Below are positions 26,229 to 36,008 of a stretch of DNA of 64,000 nucleotides, piece after piece (positions within the stretch are counted from its first letter, which is position 1; each line of letters opens with the position of its first letter). The notes below the pieces were generated by a model. That model searched no databases. It was not told the DNA's origin and saw only the letters and a program-made list of their open reading frames with translations. Made by a program: the position numbers and the translations under genes. The DNA is from Chloroflexota bacterium (lineage in GTDB: Bacteria; Chloroflexota; Anaerolineae; Anaerolineales; Villigracilaceae). Where the stretch lies: contig JAIOOU010000004.1 in NCBI GenBank assembly GCA_021414245.1, forward strand, positions 310,001 through 374,000, read 5' to 3'.

Positions 26229-27341
26229 CTATTTCTCGTAGGGAACGCCATCTGCAGCAGGGGGCGTGGTCTTGCCGATGATACCTGTCAGAATGATCAT
26301 CGTAAGAATGTAAGGCGTGAGGCCCACGATGTAGGATTGCTGCAAAAAGGCCCATTGGGGAGGGATGACATCCCGGAAGATCTGCATGTTAATTTGCAAG
26401 GCTTGGGATGCGCCAAAAACCAGTGCGGCAGCCCATGCCCCGATCGGAGTCCAGTTGCCAAAGATCATGGCGGCCAAGGAAATAAAACCGCGGCCGTTGG
26501 TGAGCAGGGGCTCGAAGGACGGGACGGATTCGATTGTGAAGTACGCGCCTGCAAGCCCGGCGAACATGCCGCCGATGATGACGTTGGCATAACGCATTTT
26601 GGTGACGTTAATTCCCACCGTGTCCGCGGCCTGGGGGTGTTCGCCCACGGCGCGGGTGCGCAGCCCCCAACGGGTGTTGAACAAAACATAATGGGAAACA
26701 AATACCAACAGGATGGCAGCGATGGCAATTGGTTTTTGATCAAATACGCGGTTGATGGCCTGTACGTTCTGCAGGCAGGTCGTGGCAGCGCCACAGATGG
26801 GCGTGAATAATTCTGTAATTGGAACATGGAGGGTGGGCAAAACGCCGGGGGAGTTTGGCACCGTCCCGCCAAAGACGCTGAGTTTTCCAAAGAACAACTG
26901 GCGGTTTAAAAAGCCGGTCAGGCCAACCGCCAGGATATTGATGACGGTCCCGCCGATGATCTGGTCCACTTTAAAGGTGATGGAAAGTGCTGCGTGCAGC
27001 AAGGACATGATGGCGCCGGTGAGAACCGCAAAAAAAACACCCAGGGCGATGCTGATTCCGATTCCCAGTTCAAAGACGTGGAACATATAGATCGCGCCCA
27101 CCCAGCCGAAGAACGCAGCCATGAGCATCATGCCTTCAATGCCGATGTTGACCACACCGGCGCGCTCACAGAATACACCCGAGAGTGCCCCCAGGGTAAG
27201 GGGTGTTGCAACTGCAATGGTGGTTGCCAACATGCTGGTAATGATCAACAGCGGAGGCTGTTTGGTGTGCCCAACCATGACCACCACACCAAAGAGGACG
27301 ATAATGATCAAAGCAATAAAACTGAACCGTTTCCAATCCAT
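26229..27341 (-). CDS. BMP-type ABC transporter permease (second)
   Basis: 370 residues with eight to ten helices. LGALSGVFCERAGVVNIGIEGMML near the N-terminus is the signature of the BPD_transp_2 permeases that pair with BMP lipoproteins (NupQ/YufQ type). It is longer than usual because of an insert with a CGAATTC-like Cys-containing loop between helices (PICGAATTCLQNV), which could form a disulfide outside the membrane. It lies 8 nt before the ATPase gene and 9 nt after the other permease, so the three are one transcript. Confidence 0.88.
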   Translation of the reverse strand: MDWKRFSFIALIIIVLFGVVVMVGHTKQPPLLIITSMLATTIAVATPLTLGALSGVFCERAGVVNIGIEGMMLMAAFFGWVGAIYMFHVFELGIGISIALGVFFAVLTGAIMSLLHAALSITFKVDQIIGGTVINILAVGLTGFLNRQLFFGKLSVFGGTVPNSPGVLPTLHVPITELFTPICGAATTCLQNVQAINRVFDQKPIAIAAILLVFVSHYVLFNTRWGLRTRAVGEHPQAADTVGINVTKMRYANVIIGGMFAGLAGAYFTIESVPSFEPLLTNGRGFISLAAMIFGNWTPIGAWAAALVFGASQALQINMQIFRDVIPPQWAFLQQSYIVGLTPYILTMIILTGIIGKTTPPAADGVPYEK

Positions 27342-27350
27342 GATTGTCTC

Positions 27351-28478
27351 CTAGCCTCCCCAGCCGCGGGTGAGGACGACACGTTCACCCTTGGATTTAA
27401 TTCGATATATATAGCGGATGATGGCGTCGGCGGCCACAAAGAGCAGGATTAAAGCCTGGATTACGGAGATCAGGTCCACGGGCATTTGAGTCAGGAATTG
27501 CATTCGGCTTGAGCCGTTACGCATGGCCGCAAAAAGCAACGCGGCAAGTACAACTCCCAGCGGGTGGGACCTGCCCAGCAGCGCAATCGCAATGGCGTCG
27601 TATCCGTATCCAATTGAGAATCCAAGCTCGTGACGATAATTCAAGCCGGTGACTTCGATGGACCCGGCCAGGCCGGCCAGCATGCCCGAGAGCATCATGG
27701 TCAGGATGATGGTCCGCTTTACGTTGATGCCCGCATATTGGGCGGCATCCGGGTTTGCTCCCACCGTGCGGATCTCAAAGCCGAGCGTGGTTTTGTTAAG
27801 CAGCCACCAGATAAAGAAGGCGACCAGTAAGGCAAGGACGAATCCCCAGTGCACCCGCAGGCCGTCGAAAATGGCCGGCATGCGCGCGCTTTCGGCAATC
27901 AAAGGGGTGCGCGCAATCACGTTGGTCGGGCTTTTATCCTTCATGACTCCATTCAGGAGAAAGGAGGTTGTGTTCAAGGCGATGTAATTCATCATGATGG
28001 TATTGATGACTTCATGTCCACCCGTATATGCTTTCAAGGCGCCTACAATCCCCGCCCAAATCCCCCCCATGAGCATGCCAATAATAATAGCCAGCGGCAG
28101 GTGGATGTAGATTGGCAGTGAAAAGCCCAGCCATTCAGGGAGGGCGTAGCCAATCAGGGCTGAAAAAACAGCGCCGACGGCCAATTGACCTTCCGCGCCG
28201 ATATTGAATAATCCGCCTTTGAATGCCAGCGCCACCGCGAGGCCTGCAAAAATGTATGGGGTTGCCCAAACAGCAGTTTCACTTAATGCCTTCTTTGAGC
28301 CCAGGGAACCTTCAATGAGACCCTTATATGCAAGAAACGGATCCCCGCCAACCATTTTGATAATGATCCCGCCGAGGATCACGGCAGTCAGGATGGCAAG
28401 AACAGGGATTAAACTGGCGTCTGATATGGATTGTAATATTCGCATGACAGGCGAACTGGATTGCTTATCTGATTGCAT
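27351..28478 (-). CDS. BMP-type ABC transporter permease (first)
   Basis: 375 residues from the ATG at 28478, which has GGAG six bases upstream; an in-frame TTG at 28514 lacks a site. Helical permease of the BPD_transp_2 family (NupP/YufP type), with GLFNIGAEGQLAVGAV, the family's cytoplasmic-loop signature, and AGINVKRTI later on. It forms the heterodimeric channel with the permease encoded 9 nt downstream. A terminator separates it from the substrate-binding gene upstream, so it is transcribed by read-through or from its own promoter. Confidence 0.88.
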   Translation of the reverse strand: MQSDKQSSSPVMRILQSISDASLIPVLAILTAVILGGIIIKMVGGDPFLAYKGLIEGSLGSKKALSETAVWATPYIFAGLAVALAFKGGLFNIGAEGQLAVGAVFSALIGYALPEWLGFSLPIYIHLPLAIIIGMLMGGIWAGIVGALKAYTGGHEVINTIMMNYIALNTTSFLLNGVMKDKSPTNVIARTPLIAESARMPAIFDGLRVHWGFVLALLVAFFIWWLLNKTTLGFEIRTVGANPDAAQYAGINVKRTIILTMMLSGMLAGLAGSIEVTGLNYRHELGFSIGYGYDAIAIALLGRSHPLGVVLAALLFAAMRNGSSRMQFLTQMPVDLISVIQALILLFVAADAIIRYIYRIKSKGERVVLTRGWGG

Positions 28479-28633
28479 CCTTTGCTCCAGTCGAACTTGT
28501 GAATTATTAGTCAATTATATCAAACAAGTGCTGTTCTTCCGTGTAATTTTGGCAACAAATCCCACCCGAAATGTATCCTTGTGGGTCGGCAGGAAATTCG
28601 ATTGCGGGGATGAAGTATTGATGTGATAAATCA

Positions 28634-28667
28634 AAAAGGGAAGGAGGTTTATGCCTCCTTCCCTTTT
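28634..28667 (-). terminator. Terminator/attenuator after the BMP lipoprotein gene
   Basis: A perfect 14-bp stem (28634-28647 with 28654-28667), 6-nt loop, with a T-run on the minus-strand side. It lies between the substrate-binding gene and the permease genes and would make the binding protein more abundant than the membrane components. Confidence 0.85.
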
Positions 28668-28691
28668 ATTACAAACAAAACACTAAATTAC

Positions 28692-29825
28692 TTACGGCTT
28701 GGCGGGGGAAACGTTGGTCTTGATGGAACCATCGAGCAGACCGGCGTTGATCGCTTCCATTGCAGCCTTGACATCGGCGGAAACTTCACCGTCCATATCG
28801 TGGTAAGGTGCATAGCCGGCGGTGCCGGTGAAATTGCCAGCGACAATTGTGCCGTCTTTGGCGGCAGCAATCAACTGGGCAACTCCGGGGGTGATGAGTT
28901 TCATTGCGCTGGAGAGCATGCGGGGGGCAGCTTCGGGCAGGGTCAGGTATTGATCGGCATCCACGCCAATGGCGTACTTGCCAGCCTGGGCGGCGGCTGT
29001 GATGGCGCCGTTACCGGTCACACCACCGCAACCAAAGATCGCATCCGCACCCTGGTCCATCATGGATTTGGCGGTTTGGGCGCCCCATTCAGGATCGGTG
29101 AAGGTCTTATCGAAACCCACATCGCTGTGATAAACAACGAACACTTCGGTGGTGGTGCTATTCATGCCATCGGCATAGGCGGCGCCGGCTTTGTAGCCTT
29201 CACCATAGCGCCAGACGGGAGGAACCACATCGGTACCGCAAACGGCGCCGATCTTGTGGCTCTTGGACTGCATGGCAGCGAGGGCGCCAACCAGGAAGCC
29301 AGCCTGATCTTCGGGGAAGTTCAAACCGGTTACATTCGCGGAGTCATCAGCTTTGTCGTCTGTGTACTGCCAGGCCTGGAACTGATCCACGCCGATGAAC
29401 TTGACATCGGGGTATTGCAGGCCGGCGGCCAGAGTAGCTTCACCGAGACCGAAACCAACGGTCACGATCACATCGAAACCAGAATCAGCGAAGGTGCTGA
29501 TGTTCTTGGCGTAATCCTTGGCATCGGAGGTCTCGATAAATTGGACCAGATCGGCCACGCCATCAGCCTGGGCTTGCTGAACGCCTTCCCAAGCGGATTG
29601 ATTGAAGGACTTGTCATTGACCTTGCCCACATCGGAAACGAGACCGACACAAAAGACTTCGGGCTTGGCGCAATCTTCCTGGGTCACCGCAGCGGCAGGA
29701 GCCTCGGTCGCGGAAGCGGCGGGAGCCTCAGTAGCCGCGGGGGCTTCAGTGGCAGGGGTGCCACAGGCTGCGAGGATCATCGAAGCGACGATCAACATAG
29801 CCATCACATAATATAACTTTTTCAT
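28692..29825 (-). CDS. BMP-family substrate-binding lipoprotein
   Basis: 377 residues. Lipidation at Cys21 (ILAAC) is followed by a linker of TEAPAA repeats to about residue 48. The mature domain starts with VGLVSDVGKVNDKSFNQSAWEG, the fingerprint of the PnrA/BmpA/Med family that binds purine nucleosides. GCGGVTGNGAITAA and IGVDADQYL are further family blocks. It feeds the permease-ATPase genes downstream, so nucleoside uptake is the best guess for the system. GAGGAG precedes the ATG. A consensus-like promoter lies 75-103 bases upstream. Confidence 0.92.
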   Translation of the reverse strand: MKKLYYVMAMLIVASMILAACGTPATEAPAATEAPAASATEAPAAAVTQEDCAKPEVFCVGLVSDVGKVNDKSFNQSAWEGVQQAQADGVADLVQFIETSDAKDYAKNISTFADSGFDVIVTVGFGLGEATLAAGLQYPDVKFIGVDQFQAWQYTDDKADDSANVTGLNFPEDQAGFLVGALAAMQSKSHKIGAVCGTDVVPPVWRYGEGYKAGAAYADGMNSTTTEVFVVYHSDVGFDKTFTDPEWGAQTAKSMMDQGADAIFGCGGVTGNGAITAAAQAGKYAIGVDADQYLTLPEAAPRMLSSAMKLITPGVAQLIAAAKDGTIVAGNFTGTAGYAPYHDMDGEVSADVKAAMEAINAGLLDGSIKTNVSPAKP

Positions 29826-29899
29826 TTTTCTTCTCCTCTAGAAGAGTAAGGGATTTAACGGCCTGCCGGTTCATTTCAGCATAGCCTTACGACTTGGCA

Positions 29900-29928
29900 A
29901 GTATAAATCTATATTTTTTATTGTGCAA
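29900..29928 (-). promoter_or_regulatory. Sigma-70-type promoter of the BMP importer
   Basis: Read on the minus strand: TTGCAC (29928-29923), a 17-nt A/T-rich spacer, TATACT (29905-29900). The start codon is 75 bases downstream of the -10 box. Confidence 0.65.
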
Positions 29929-29940
29929 GTACGAACAATG

Positions 29941-30948
29941 TTAAGGCCTGGAAAAGGTTACATTTGTCTTAATTTGTCCCGTTAACAGCGCAAATATCAG
30001 GGTATCCAACTCCTTTGTGTAATTTTCAGGAAAACTCTGGTCAAGGGGAATATACTGAATCTGACTGAAGAGCGGCTCATCGGCATTTCCATCCTTCAAC
30101 ATACGCATCAAATTCTGGACCTCCAGGCTGGCGTTGCCATAAATGGAGGTCAACACACTCGAGCCGGATTCTCCCAAAGCTGCCCGTTGATCCCTTTCCG
30201 CGCCGATCACATCGACCCCGGCTTCCGAAGCCGCCCGCAAGGCACCCTGCCCTGTGACTCCGCCGGCGGCGAAAATCACATCCGCTCCGCGTTCGATCAA
30301 TTGGCGGGCTGTCTCGTATCCCCAAGCCTCATCTAAAAATAATTTATCCCGGTCCCCATTTTCACGGTAGATCACCTGGGCGATGATGTTTTCATCCACG
30401 AATTTTGCCCCCGCCCGGAATCCTTCGCAATACCTCCACATCGAATCAATGCCCGAAGTCTCACAGACCGCGCCTACGATCCGTGTTTGTGAGATGCGCG
30501 CGGCGGAAGCTCCTGCCACGAAACCGATCTGATCCTCAGCGAAAGTGACCGGGATGAGATTGGGACGCGATTCCTCCCGGGCTTGATTCATGCCGATAAA
30601 AACAGTATCAGGATACAGCTCCGCGGCTTGAAGCGTTTCGTCCTGCAATCCGGCCCCTGTGGTGAGGATCGCATCGTATCCCTTTTCGGCGAAGTAGGCG
30701 ATGTTTTTTTCGTAATCGCGGGTATCGATCGATTCAATGAAATCAGCGCGGTCGATGGCTCCCTTGTCCTTGGCCGCCTCCAATCCAGCCCAGCTGTCTC
30801 GGTTGATCCCATGATCGTCCAGCCCTTGTGTGTCGGTCACGAGGGCGGCGCAAAAGACCTTTTGATTAAAACAATCTGACGATTGCAGGCAGCCCGGAAG
30901 ACTGAGCCATACAACCGTCAGAAGGATCAGGTTTGCAGCAGAACGCAA
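29941..30948 (-). CDS. Second BMP-family lipoprotein, without its own permease
   Basis: 335 residues. Lipidation at Cys20 (LPGC). It aligns along its length with the BMP protein at 28692 (VFCAALVTDTQGLDDHGINRDSWAGLE; VTFAEDQIGFVAGA; GGVTGQGALRAA; WRYCEGFRAGAKF) but lacks the long repeat linker and has diverged in the ligand pocket: the usual NDKSFNQ is DDHGINR. It begins 4 nt after an MFS transporter gene and not with the ABC genes. It may bind a different ligand for the same permease, or act as a receptor, as Med and BmpA-type proteins do in other bacteria. Confidence 0.85.
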   Translation of the reverse strand: MRSAANLILLTVVWLSLPGCLQSSDCFNQKVFCAALVTDTQGLDDHGINRDSWAGLEAAKDKGAIDRADFIESIDTRDYEKNIAYFAEKGYDAILTTGAGLQDETLQAAELYPDTVFIGMNQAREESRPNLIPVTFAEDQIGFVAGASAARISQTRIVGAVCETSGIDSMWRYCEGFRAGAKFVDENIIAQVIYRENGDRDKLFLDEAWGYETARQLIERGADVIFAAGGVTGQGALRAASEAGVDVIGAERDQRAALGESGSSVLTSIYGNASLEVQNLMRMLKDGNADEPLFSQIQYIPLDQSFPENYTKELDTLIFALLTGQIKTNVTFSRP

Positions 30949-30952
30949 TTTT

Positions 30953-32233
30953 TTATCCCTGCACGGTCGCTTCGCCGTGTTTCACTCCGAGCATGAGCCA
31001 CAAGGCGATCAGCATGAATACCGGCGCGATCAACATGATGATGTTGTAATTGTCTCCGGTCAATTGAATGGCAAAACCGTTCACGTTCGGACCGACAATC
31101 GCGGAAAATGTGGAGAATAAATAATACAGGCCGGTAAAGGTGCCGATGCGCGCCGCGCTGGTCAGGTCAACGATCATGGGCAGGGAGTTGATGTTGACAA
31201 AGGCCCATGCCGCGCCGCCGAAGATTAACAGAACGCCGGCCAGGGTGAGCATGCGCGCACCGCCTTCCACCAGCGGAATCCCCACCAGGGGCAGGGGCGC
31301 AATGCCGGTCAACAGGGCGCTGGCAGGTGTGATGTACAGCAATACCAATATGATCGAGAGAATGATCAGACCCATGGAGATCGTGTTGCGCCGGCCGATC
31401 CTGCCGGCGATGAAACCGGAGGGAATGGCGAATAATACAAAGAAGAGCGGCAGTACCGAAAGCAGGGTGGCCCCGTCTCCTTCATGCAGTCCGAGGTGGT
31501 TTTTGGCATACAGGGTGAAGAAGGTATCAACCGCGGAAAAGCCGATGAACCAGAAGAAGATGGCAAAAAGGATGCGAAGTCCGCTTTTATCCTCGCTGGT
31601 AAAGACCTCACGCAGACTTGCGAAAATCCCTGGTTGGGTTTCCATCTCGCCATATTCCTTTGGCTCTTCAATAAAAAGGTATACCACCAGCGCGGAAATC
31701 AGAACCAATCCTGACCCGAGCCAGAACGGGAAATTAGGGCTCATCTTATACAGCAGTCCGCCTGTTTGCAGCGCAATGATGGTGCCAATTCCACCCATGA
31801 AATTGATGATCCCATTGGCCTGGGAGCGGAATGCTGAAGGGGTGATATCCGGCATAAGTGCGATGACAGGAGTGCGCCAGACAGCTGCACTCAATAAAAG
31901 GGTGCTGGTACAAGCCACGAAGAGCGGCAAAACGGCAGGAAGAGGGATTAATCCAAATGCAACGGCCGTGACCGGGGCACCGATCAGCAGGAAGGGGATG
32001 CGGCGGCCCAGGGGCGTGCGCAACCTGTCCGACCAGGCGCCGACGGGCGGTTGGATGAATAGGGCGGCGATATTGTCCAGGGTCATGAAGAAACCGATGA
32101 TGATGGGGGAGAGGTGAAATTTATCCGCAAGGAAGATTGGGACAAAGGCATTGTATACCCCCCAGACCACACTTAACCCAAAGAATCCGAAGCCGAGCAG
32201 GAAGGTCTTGCCGTAGTTCAGTCTTGTTGCCAT
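30953..32233 (-). CDS. MFS transporter, SLC45/GPH-like
   Basis: 426 residues with twelve predicted helices. The loop between helices 2 and 3 reads GAWSDRLRTPLGRRIPFLLIG, close to the RTRxGRRRPF-type loop of SLC45/GPH sugar symporters, so a sugar is the likeliest substrate. The ATG at 32233 has GGAGG five bases upstream; an in-frame TTG at 32245 is disfavoured. It lies 33 nt downstream of trmD and 4 nt upstream of the second BMP gene. A carrier and a BMP binding protein in one transcript is unusual. Confidence 0.82.
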   Translation of the reverse strand: MATRLNYGKTFLLGFGFFGLSVVWGVYNAFVPIFLADKFHLSPIIIGFFMTLDNIAALFIQPPVGAWSDRLRTPLGRRIPFLLIGAPVTAVAFGLIPLPAVLPLFVACTSTLLLSAAVWRTPVIALMPDITPSAFRSQANGIINFMGGIGTIIALQTGGLLYKMSPNFPFWLGSGLVLISALVVYLFIEEPKEYGEMETQPGIFASLREVFTSEDKSGLRILFAIFFWFIGFSAVDTFFTLYAKNHLGLHEGDGATLLSVLPLFFVLFAIPSGFIAGRIGRRNTISMGLIILSIILVLLYITPASALLTGIAPLPLVGIPLVEGGARMLTLAGVLLIFGGAAWAFVNINSLPMIVDLTSAARIGTFTGLYYLFSTFSAIVGPNVNGFAIQLTGDNYNIIMLIAPVFMLIALWLMLGVKHGEATVQG

Positions 32234-32266
32234 GATTTCCTCCAAAGTGTCGCAGCTTTTGAATGA

Positions 32267-33028
32267 TCAATGTTCAACGTTTTTCAGGCGTTCGATGAAC
32301 TTTTTGTCCTCTTTGCTTAAATCCGTTTTTTCCAGCATGTCCGGTCTTTTGTGAAAGGTCCGCAGCAGGGCCTGCTCGCGACGCCATTTGTCGATTTTCT
32401 TATGATCGCCTGAGAGCAGCACATCGGGGGCTTTCCAGCCGCGAAACTCGGGCGGACGGGTGTAATGGGGATATTCAAGCAGACCCATGGCGTGGGAGTC
32501 GTCCTGGGCGCCGGTCGGGTCACCGAGCACATCCGGCAGCAGGCGTGCAACGGCGTCGATCAGGATCAGCGCGGGCAGCTCTCCGCCGGTCAGCACGTAA
32601 TCACCGATGGAAATCTCATCGGTCACCAAATGTTCGCGGATGCGTTCATCGATCCCTTCGTAACGGCCGCACAGCAGGAGAATGCGTTCGTGCCGGGACA
32701 ATTCCTGGGCGATGGCCTGGTTGAAGACGCGTCCCTGTGGGGTTAGTAAAATAATTGGAACGACTGAAGCAGCTTCCGGCGGGGTCTGATCCGCTTCCAA
32801 TCCCAATGCGGATTCAATGGCTTCAAATACAGGCTCGGGTTTCATCACCATTCCGCCGCCGCCGCCGTAAGGCGTGTCGTCGGTGGTGTGGTGCTTGTCG
32901 TGTGCGTAATCGCGGATGTTGTGAACGCGCACGTTGATCAATCCCCGTTCAATGGCGCGTTTGATGATGCTGGTTTCGAGATAGGAGGGGAAAACTTCAG
33001 GCAGGAGGGTGAATACCTCAAATTGCAT
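32267..33028 (-). CDS. trmD: tRNA (guanine-N1)-methyltransferase
   Basis: 253 residues of the TrmD SPOUT family. The N-terminal [15 protein letters not shown], the loop [16 protein letters not shown] and the knot [12 protein letters not shown]...[13 protein letters not shown] are all present. It methylates G37 of tRNAs reading CNN codons, preventing +1 frameshifts. In many bacteria trmD lies with rpsP, rimM and rplS; here it heads an operon with an MFS transporter and a BMP lipoprotein, so the usual ribosomal context is lost. Confidence 0.95.
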   Translation of the reverse strand: MQFEVFTLLPEVFPSYLETSIIKRAIERGLINVRVHNIRDYAHDKHHTTDDTPYGGGGGMVMKPEPVFEAIESALGLEADQTPPEAASVVPIILLTPQGRVFNQAIAQELSRHERILLLCGRYEGIDERIREHLVTDEISIGDYVLTGGELPALILIDAVARLLPDVLGDPTGAQDDSHAMGLLEYPHYTRPPEFRGWKAPDVLLSGDHKKIDKWRREQALLRTFHKRPDMLEKTDLSKEDKKFIERLKNVEH

Positions 33029-33099
33029 GCAGGGATTTTAGCATAGAATTTTTTTCCGACTCCGGATGTTAGAGGCAAATTAGAGATTAAACCCCTTGC

Positions 33100-33129
33100 T
33101 TGACCGGGATTTGTTAAAAATGGTAATAT
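33100..33129 (+). promoter_or_regulatory. Sigma-70-type promoter for the TPR genes
   Basis: TTGACC (33100-33105), 18-nt spacer, TAATAT (33124-33129). The ATG at 33136 is six bases after the -10 box, at the expected transcription start. Confidence 0.65.
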
Positions 33130-33135
33130 GATTGC

Positions 33136-34413
33136 ATGTATCTAAAAGGAAGCAAATGGAGTATGAACCGCAGGCGGACCCGTCCGAACTGGTTTCGCAT
33201 CATCCTGTTGTGCCTGCTGGTGCTGGGCGGTTCGTATGTAAACCGGTATATCATCCCCTATCAACCACAGATTGGTGTGCCTTCTCCCACGCCGACCCGA
33301 TCGCCTGAATCCTTTGTCTCAGAAGCGCAGGATTATTTCAAGAACGGAAAGTTGATCCCTGCGATCGCCTCCTATCAACAGGCGATCATATCGAATCCGC
33401 AGGACCCGGCTGTGTATGTGGCGTTGGCCCGTGTCCAGGTTTTCGCCGGGCAGTATCTGGCGGCGGAGGAGAGTGCGCGCTCCGCCATTTTGCTTAATAA
33501 CGACAACTCCATGGCTCACGCCGTGCTTGGCTGGGCGCTGGGTTTTCAGGAAAAATATATCGAGGCGGAGGACAGCATCAAGACCGCCCTGAGTTTGGAC
33601 GCCAACAACGCGCTTGCGCATGCCTATTATGTCGAAATTCTGGTGGGATCGGGTTCGTTTGATGTTCTCGAGAAAGCCATTGAAGAATCAAAAGTGGCGA
33701 TTGCGCTTGACCCCAATGCCCTGGAAACCCACCGGGCCCGCGGGATCATTTACGAAGCCACACAGAATTATGATGAAGCCATTGGCGAATTCAACCAGGC
33801 CATCACCATCAACCCGAAAATCCCGGATCTATATCTTAAACGCGGGCTCAATTATCGGGCCATCGGCAGTTATGTGGATGCGATCAACGATTTTAATACC
33901 GCGGATTCGCTCAACCCCGATGATCCCACACCTGATTATTACATTTCACGCACATACGCCACGAGCGGCGAATACGGGAAGGCCATGCAATATGCCGAGT
34001 CTGCTGTGGCCAATAACCCGGTCGACACGAACCTGCACGGCAACCTGGGCGTGATGTATTACCGTAATTCCTATTTAACCGAAGCGATCGAACAGTTCGG
34101 CTACGTGATCCATGGCGGCTTTACCTCGGATGGAAAGAAAATCGAGCCGATGGAGCTTGTGCCCAACAATGTGTACATTGCGCAATATTATGCCATGTAC
34201 GGACTGGCACTCGCCAAGACCAACAAATGCGGCGAGGCATTGGACATTGCGCGCACCATTTTTGAGCGTATTCCAGGCGATGAAGATGCCGTGTTTAATG
34301 CCAACGCCATTGTCAGCCGCTGCCAGCAAAATCTCGAACAGACGGCAGTCCCGAATCCGACTTCGACCGAAACGGGTCCGGCTTCGACAGAGACTCCCAC
34401 CCCAGCACCATGA
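33136..34413 (+). CDS. Membrane-anchored TPR-repeat protein 1
   Basis: 425 residues from 33136, where translation would be leaderless; an ATG at 33163 (MNRRRTRPNW) preceded by AAAGGAAG is the alternative. One N-terminal helix (FRIILLCLLVLGGSYV) anchors it, followed by a Pro/Thr linker and about eight TPR units (about 55-400) with the usual pattern of small residues and PxxxxxY/L helices, for example ALDPNALETHRARGIIYEATQNYDEAIGEFNQAI. The C-terminus is Thr/Pro-rich. TPR arrays are scaffolds. It is coupled by ATGA to a second TPR gene and lies directly before groESL. No partner can be named. Confidence 0.8.
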   Translation: MYLKGSKWSMNRRRTRPNWFRIILLCLLVLGGSYVNRYIIPYQPQIGVPSPTPTRSPESFVSEAQDYFKNGKLIPAIASYQQAIISNPQDPAVYVALARVQVFAGQYLAAEESARSAILLNNDNSMAHAVLGWALGFQEKYIEAEDSIKTALSLDANNALAHAYYVEILVGSGSFDVLEKAIEESKVAIALDPNALETHRARGIIYEATQNYDEAIGEFNQAITINPKIPDLYLKRGLNYRAIGSYVDAINDFNTADSLNPDDPTPDYYISRTYATSGEYGKAMQYAESAVANNPVDTNLHGNLGVMYYRNSYLTEAIEQFGYVIHGGFTSDGKKIEPMELVPNNVYIAQYYAMYGLALAKTNKCGEALDIARTIFERIPGDEDAVFNANAIVSRCQQNLEQTAVPNPTSTETGPASTETPTPAP

Positions 34414-35858
34414 ACATCTATCACAAACGCGCCATTTTCCGCCGCCGCAACGAATCCAGTGTATACCGCATGTTCTTTTGGATCACCTTGATCCTTGCCG
34501 GGGTCTGGCTGATTCGTTCGGTTAATCGCGGCGATATTAAACCTTTGTTTTTGCCCACCCCCACTCCCACACGTTTGGCAGTGTCCTACGCTCAGGAAGG
34601 GGAGGCAAAGTTCACTGCCGGCCAATTGAACGATTTCACAGATGCCAACGGTACGCTGGTGCCCGGTGCAATTTCATCCTATCTGGAAGCCGTTAAGGTC
34701 GATCCGAACAACGCACGCATGTGGGCGGACCTTGCACGTGTCCAGGTTTATTCCTCCGCCATGCTGGTGGGGGAGGAGGAAATCAAAGCCCGCCTTGCGG
34801 AGGCGCTTGTCTCCGGAGAAAAGGCTGTTGAGCTTGCGCCGGATGATAGCTACGCCTTCTCCATATATTCCTTTGTACTGGATTGGAATGCCAACCCCAA
34901 ACTTTTGCGCGATGAAAGGAAAGTGCAGGAGCTGCTTGCCAATGCAGATAAGGCCGCTTCCAGGGCTCTTGTACTGGATCCCTCCAATGCGCTTGCCCTG
35001 GCTTTTTCCGCAGAGATCCTGGTGGATGAACAAAAATGGCCCCAGGCCAAACAGAGGATCGAGCAGGCCCTTGCAGTTGACTCCTCCCTGATGGATGTGC
35101 ACCGTGTTCATGCGGCTGTGCTTGAGTCGCTGGGCGATTATGCGGAAGCCATCAAAGCCTGGGACCGTGCCATTGAGATCAATCCCAACCTGACATTCCT
35201 GTATCAACGTGCGGGTGCGGATTACCGTGTTCTGGCCTTCAACAGTTTGAATGAGGAAGTGCAGAACCAGCTTTATTTAAAATCCTTGGAATACTTCGAT
35301 CGCACAGCAAGTATTAACAAACAGCTGGGCGTGAATGACCCCGCGCCCTATCTGTCGATTGCAAAGACTTATTCCCAGATGGGCCAGTTTTTCATAGCCA
35401 TTCGAAACGTGCAAAAGACGATCGAATTTCAACCCAGCCGGGCGGAATTTTACGGCGAGCTGGGGGTGCTGTATCACAAAAATCGCAATTATGAGACCGG
35501 CATCCTGGCTTTTAAATGCGCCATTGACGGCTGCACCGAGGAGGAATCCTGCGACGGTCGCGGCGGGTGCGGGATCAACGATATAAAAGTGGCCGTCGTT
35601 GGACTGCCACTGACCAGTACCACGATTTATTATTATGACATTTATGCCTCTGAGCTTGCCGCTTTAAGCACCCCCAAGAACGATCATTGCGACAAAGCCT
35701 TGGAAGTGGCATCGAAGATCGAAGCCTCGGATTTTGACAACGATCCAAATATCGCGGCAGATGTGGTGGTGGTGCGTAGTATTTGTCCGCTGGCTTCCCA
35801 GGAGCCTACAGCCACCCTGCAGCCGGTTTTGAGCGGAACCGCTACAAGCAGCCCCTAG
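34410..35858 (+). CDS. Membrane-anchored TPR-repeat protein 2
   Basis: 482 residues. An N-terminal helix (MFFWITLILAGVWLI) and a LPTPTPTR linker precede TPR-like helices to about residue 380. A Cys-rich insert (CAIDGCTEEESCDGRGGCG) near 370-390 contains four Cys within 17 residues and could bind a metal or form disulfides; the first TPR protein lacks it. The overall plan and several blocks (ISSYLEAVKVDPNNARMWADLARVQVY against IASYQQAI...VYVALARVQVF) show that the two genes are tandem paralogues. It ends with a Thr/Ser-rich tail. Confidence 0.8.
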   Translation: MNIYHKRAIFRRRNESSVYRMFFWITLILAGVWLIRSVNRGDIKPLFLPTPTPTRLAVSYAQEGEAKFTAGQLNDFTDANGTLVPGAISSYLEAVKVDPNNARMWADLARVQVYSSAMLVGEEEIKARLAEALVSGEKAVELAPDDSYAFSIYSFVLDWNANPKLLRDERKVQELLANADKAASRALVLDPSNALALAFSAEILVDEQKWPQAKQRIEQALAVDSSLMDVHRVHAAVLESLGDYAEAIKAWDRAIEINPNLTFLYQRAGADYRVLAFNSLNEEVQNQLYLKSLEYFDRTASINKQLGVNDPAPYLSIAKTYSQMGQFFIAIRNVQKTIEFQPSRAEFYGELGVLYHKNRNYETGILAFKCAIDGCTEEESCDGRGGCGINDIKVAVVGLPLTSTTIYYYDIYASELAALSTPKNDHCDKALEVASKIEASDFDNDPNIAADVVVVRSICPLASQEPTATLQPVLSGTATSSP

Positions 35859-36008
35859 CGGTCAAGTCCGCCGCAATCCAGGCTGTCGTTTGATGGTTTG
35901 GGATGAAATCAAATATTCTTTGCTGAACCAGCTTACATTTATGAGCGAGGGGGGCCGTCTGTTGAGCAGATCTCACATCAGAGTTTTGTAAGAAATTATA
36001 CGATCCCC

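Noticed and set aside
28623-29816. A 397-codon open frame on the plus strand
   Set aside because: Antisense to the BMP lipoprotein, which has a clear signal peptide and family motifs.
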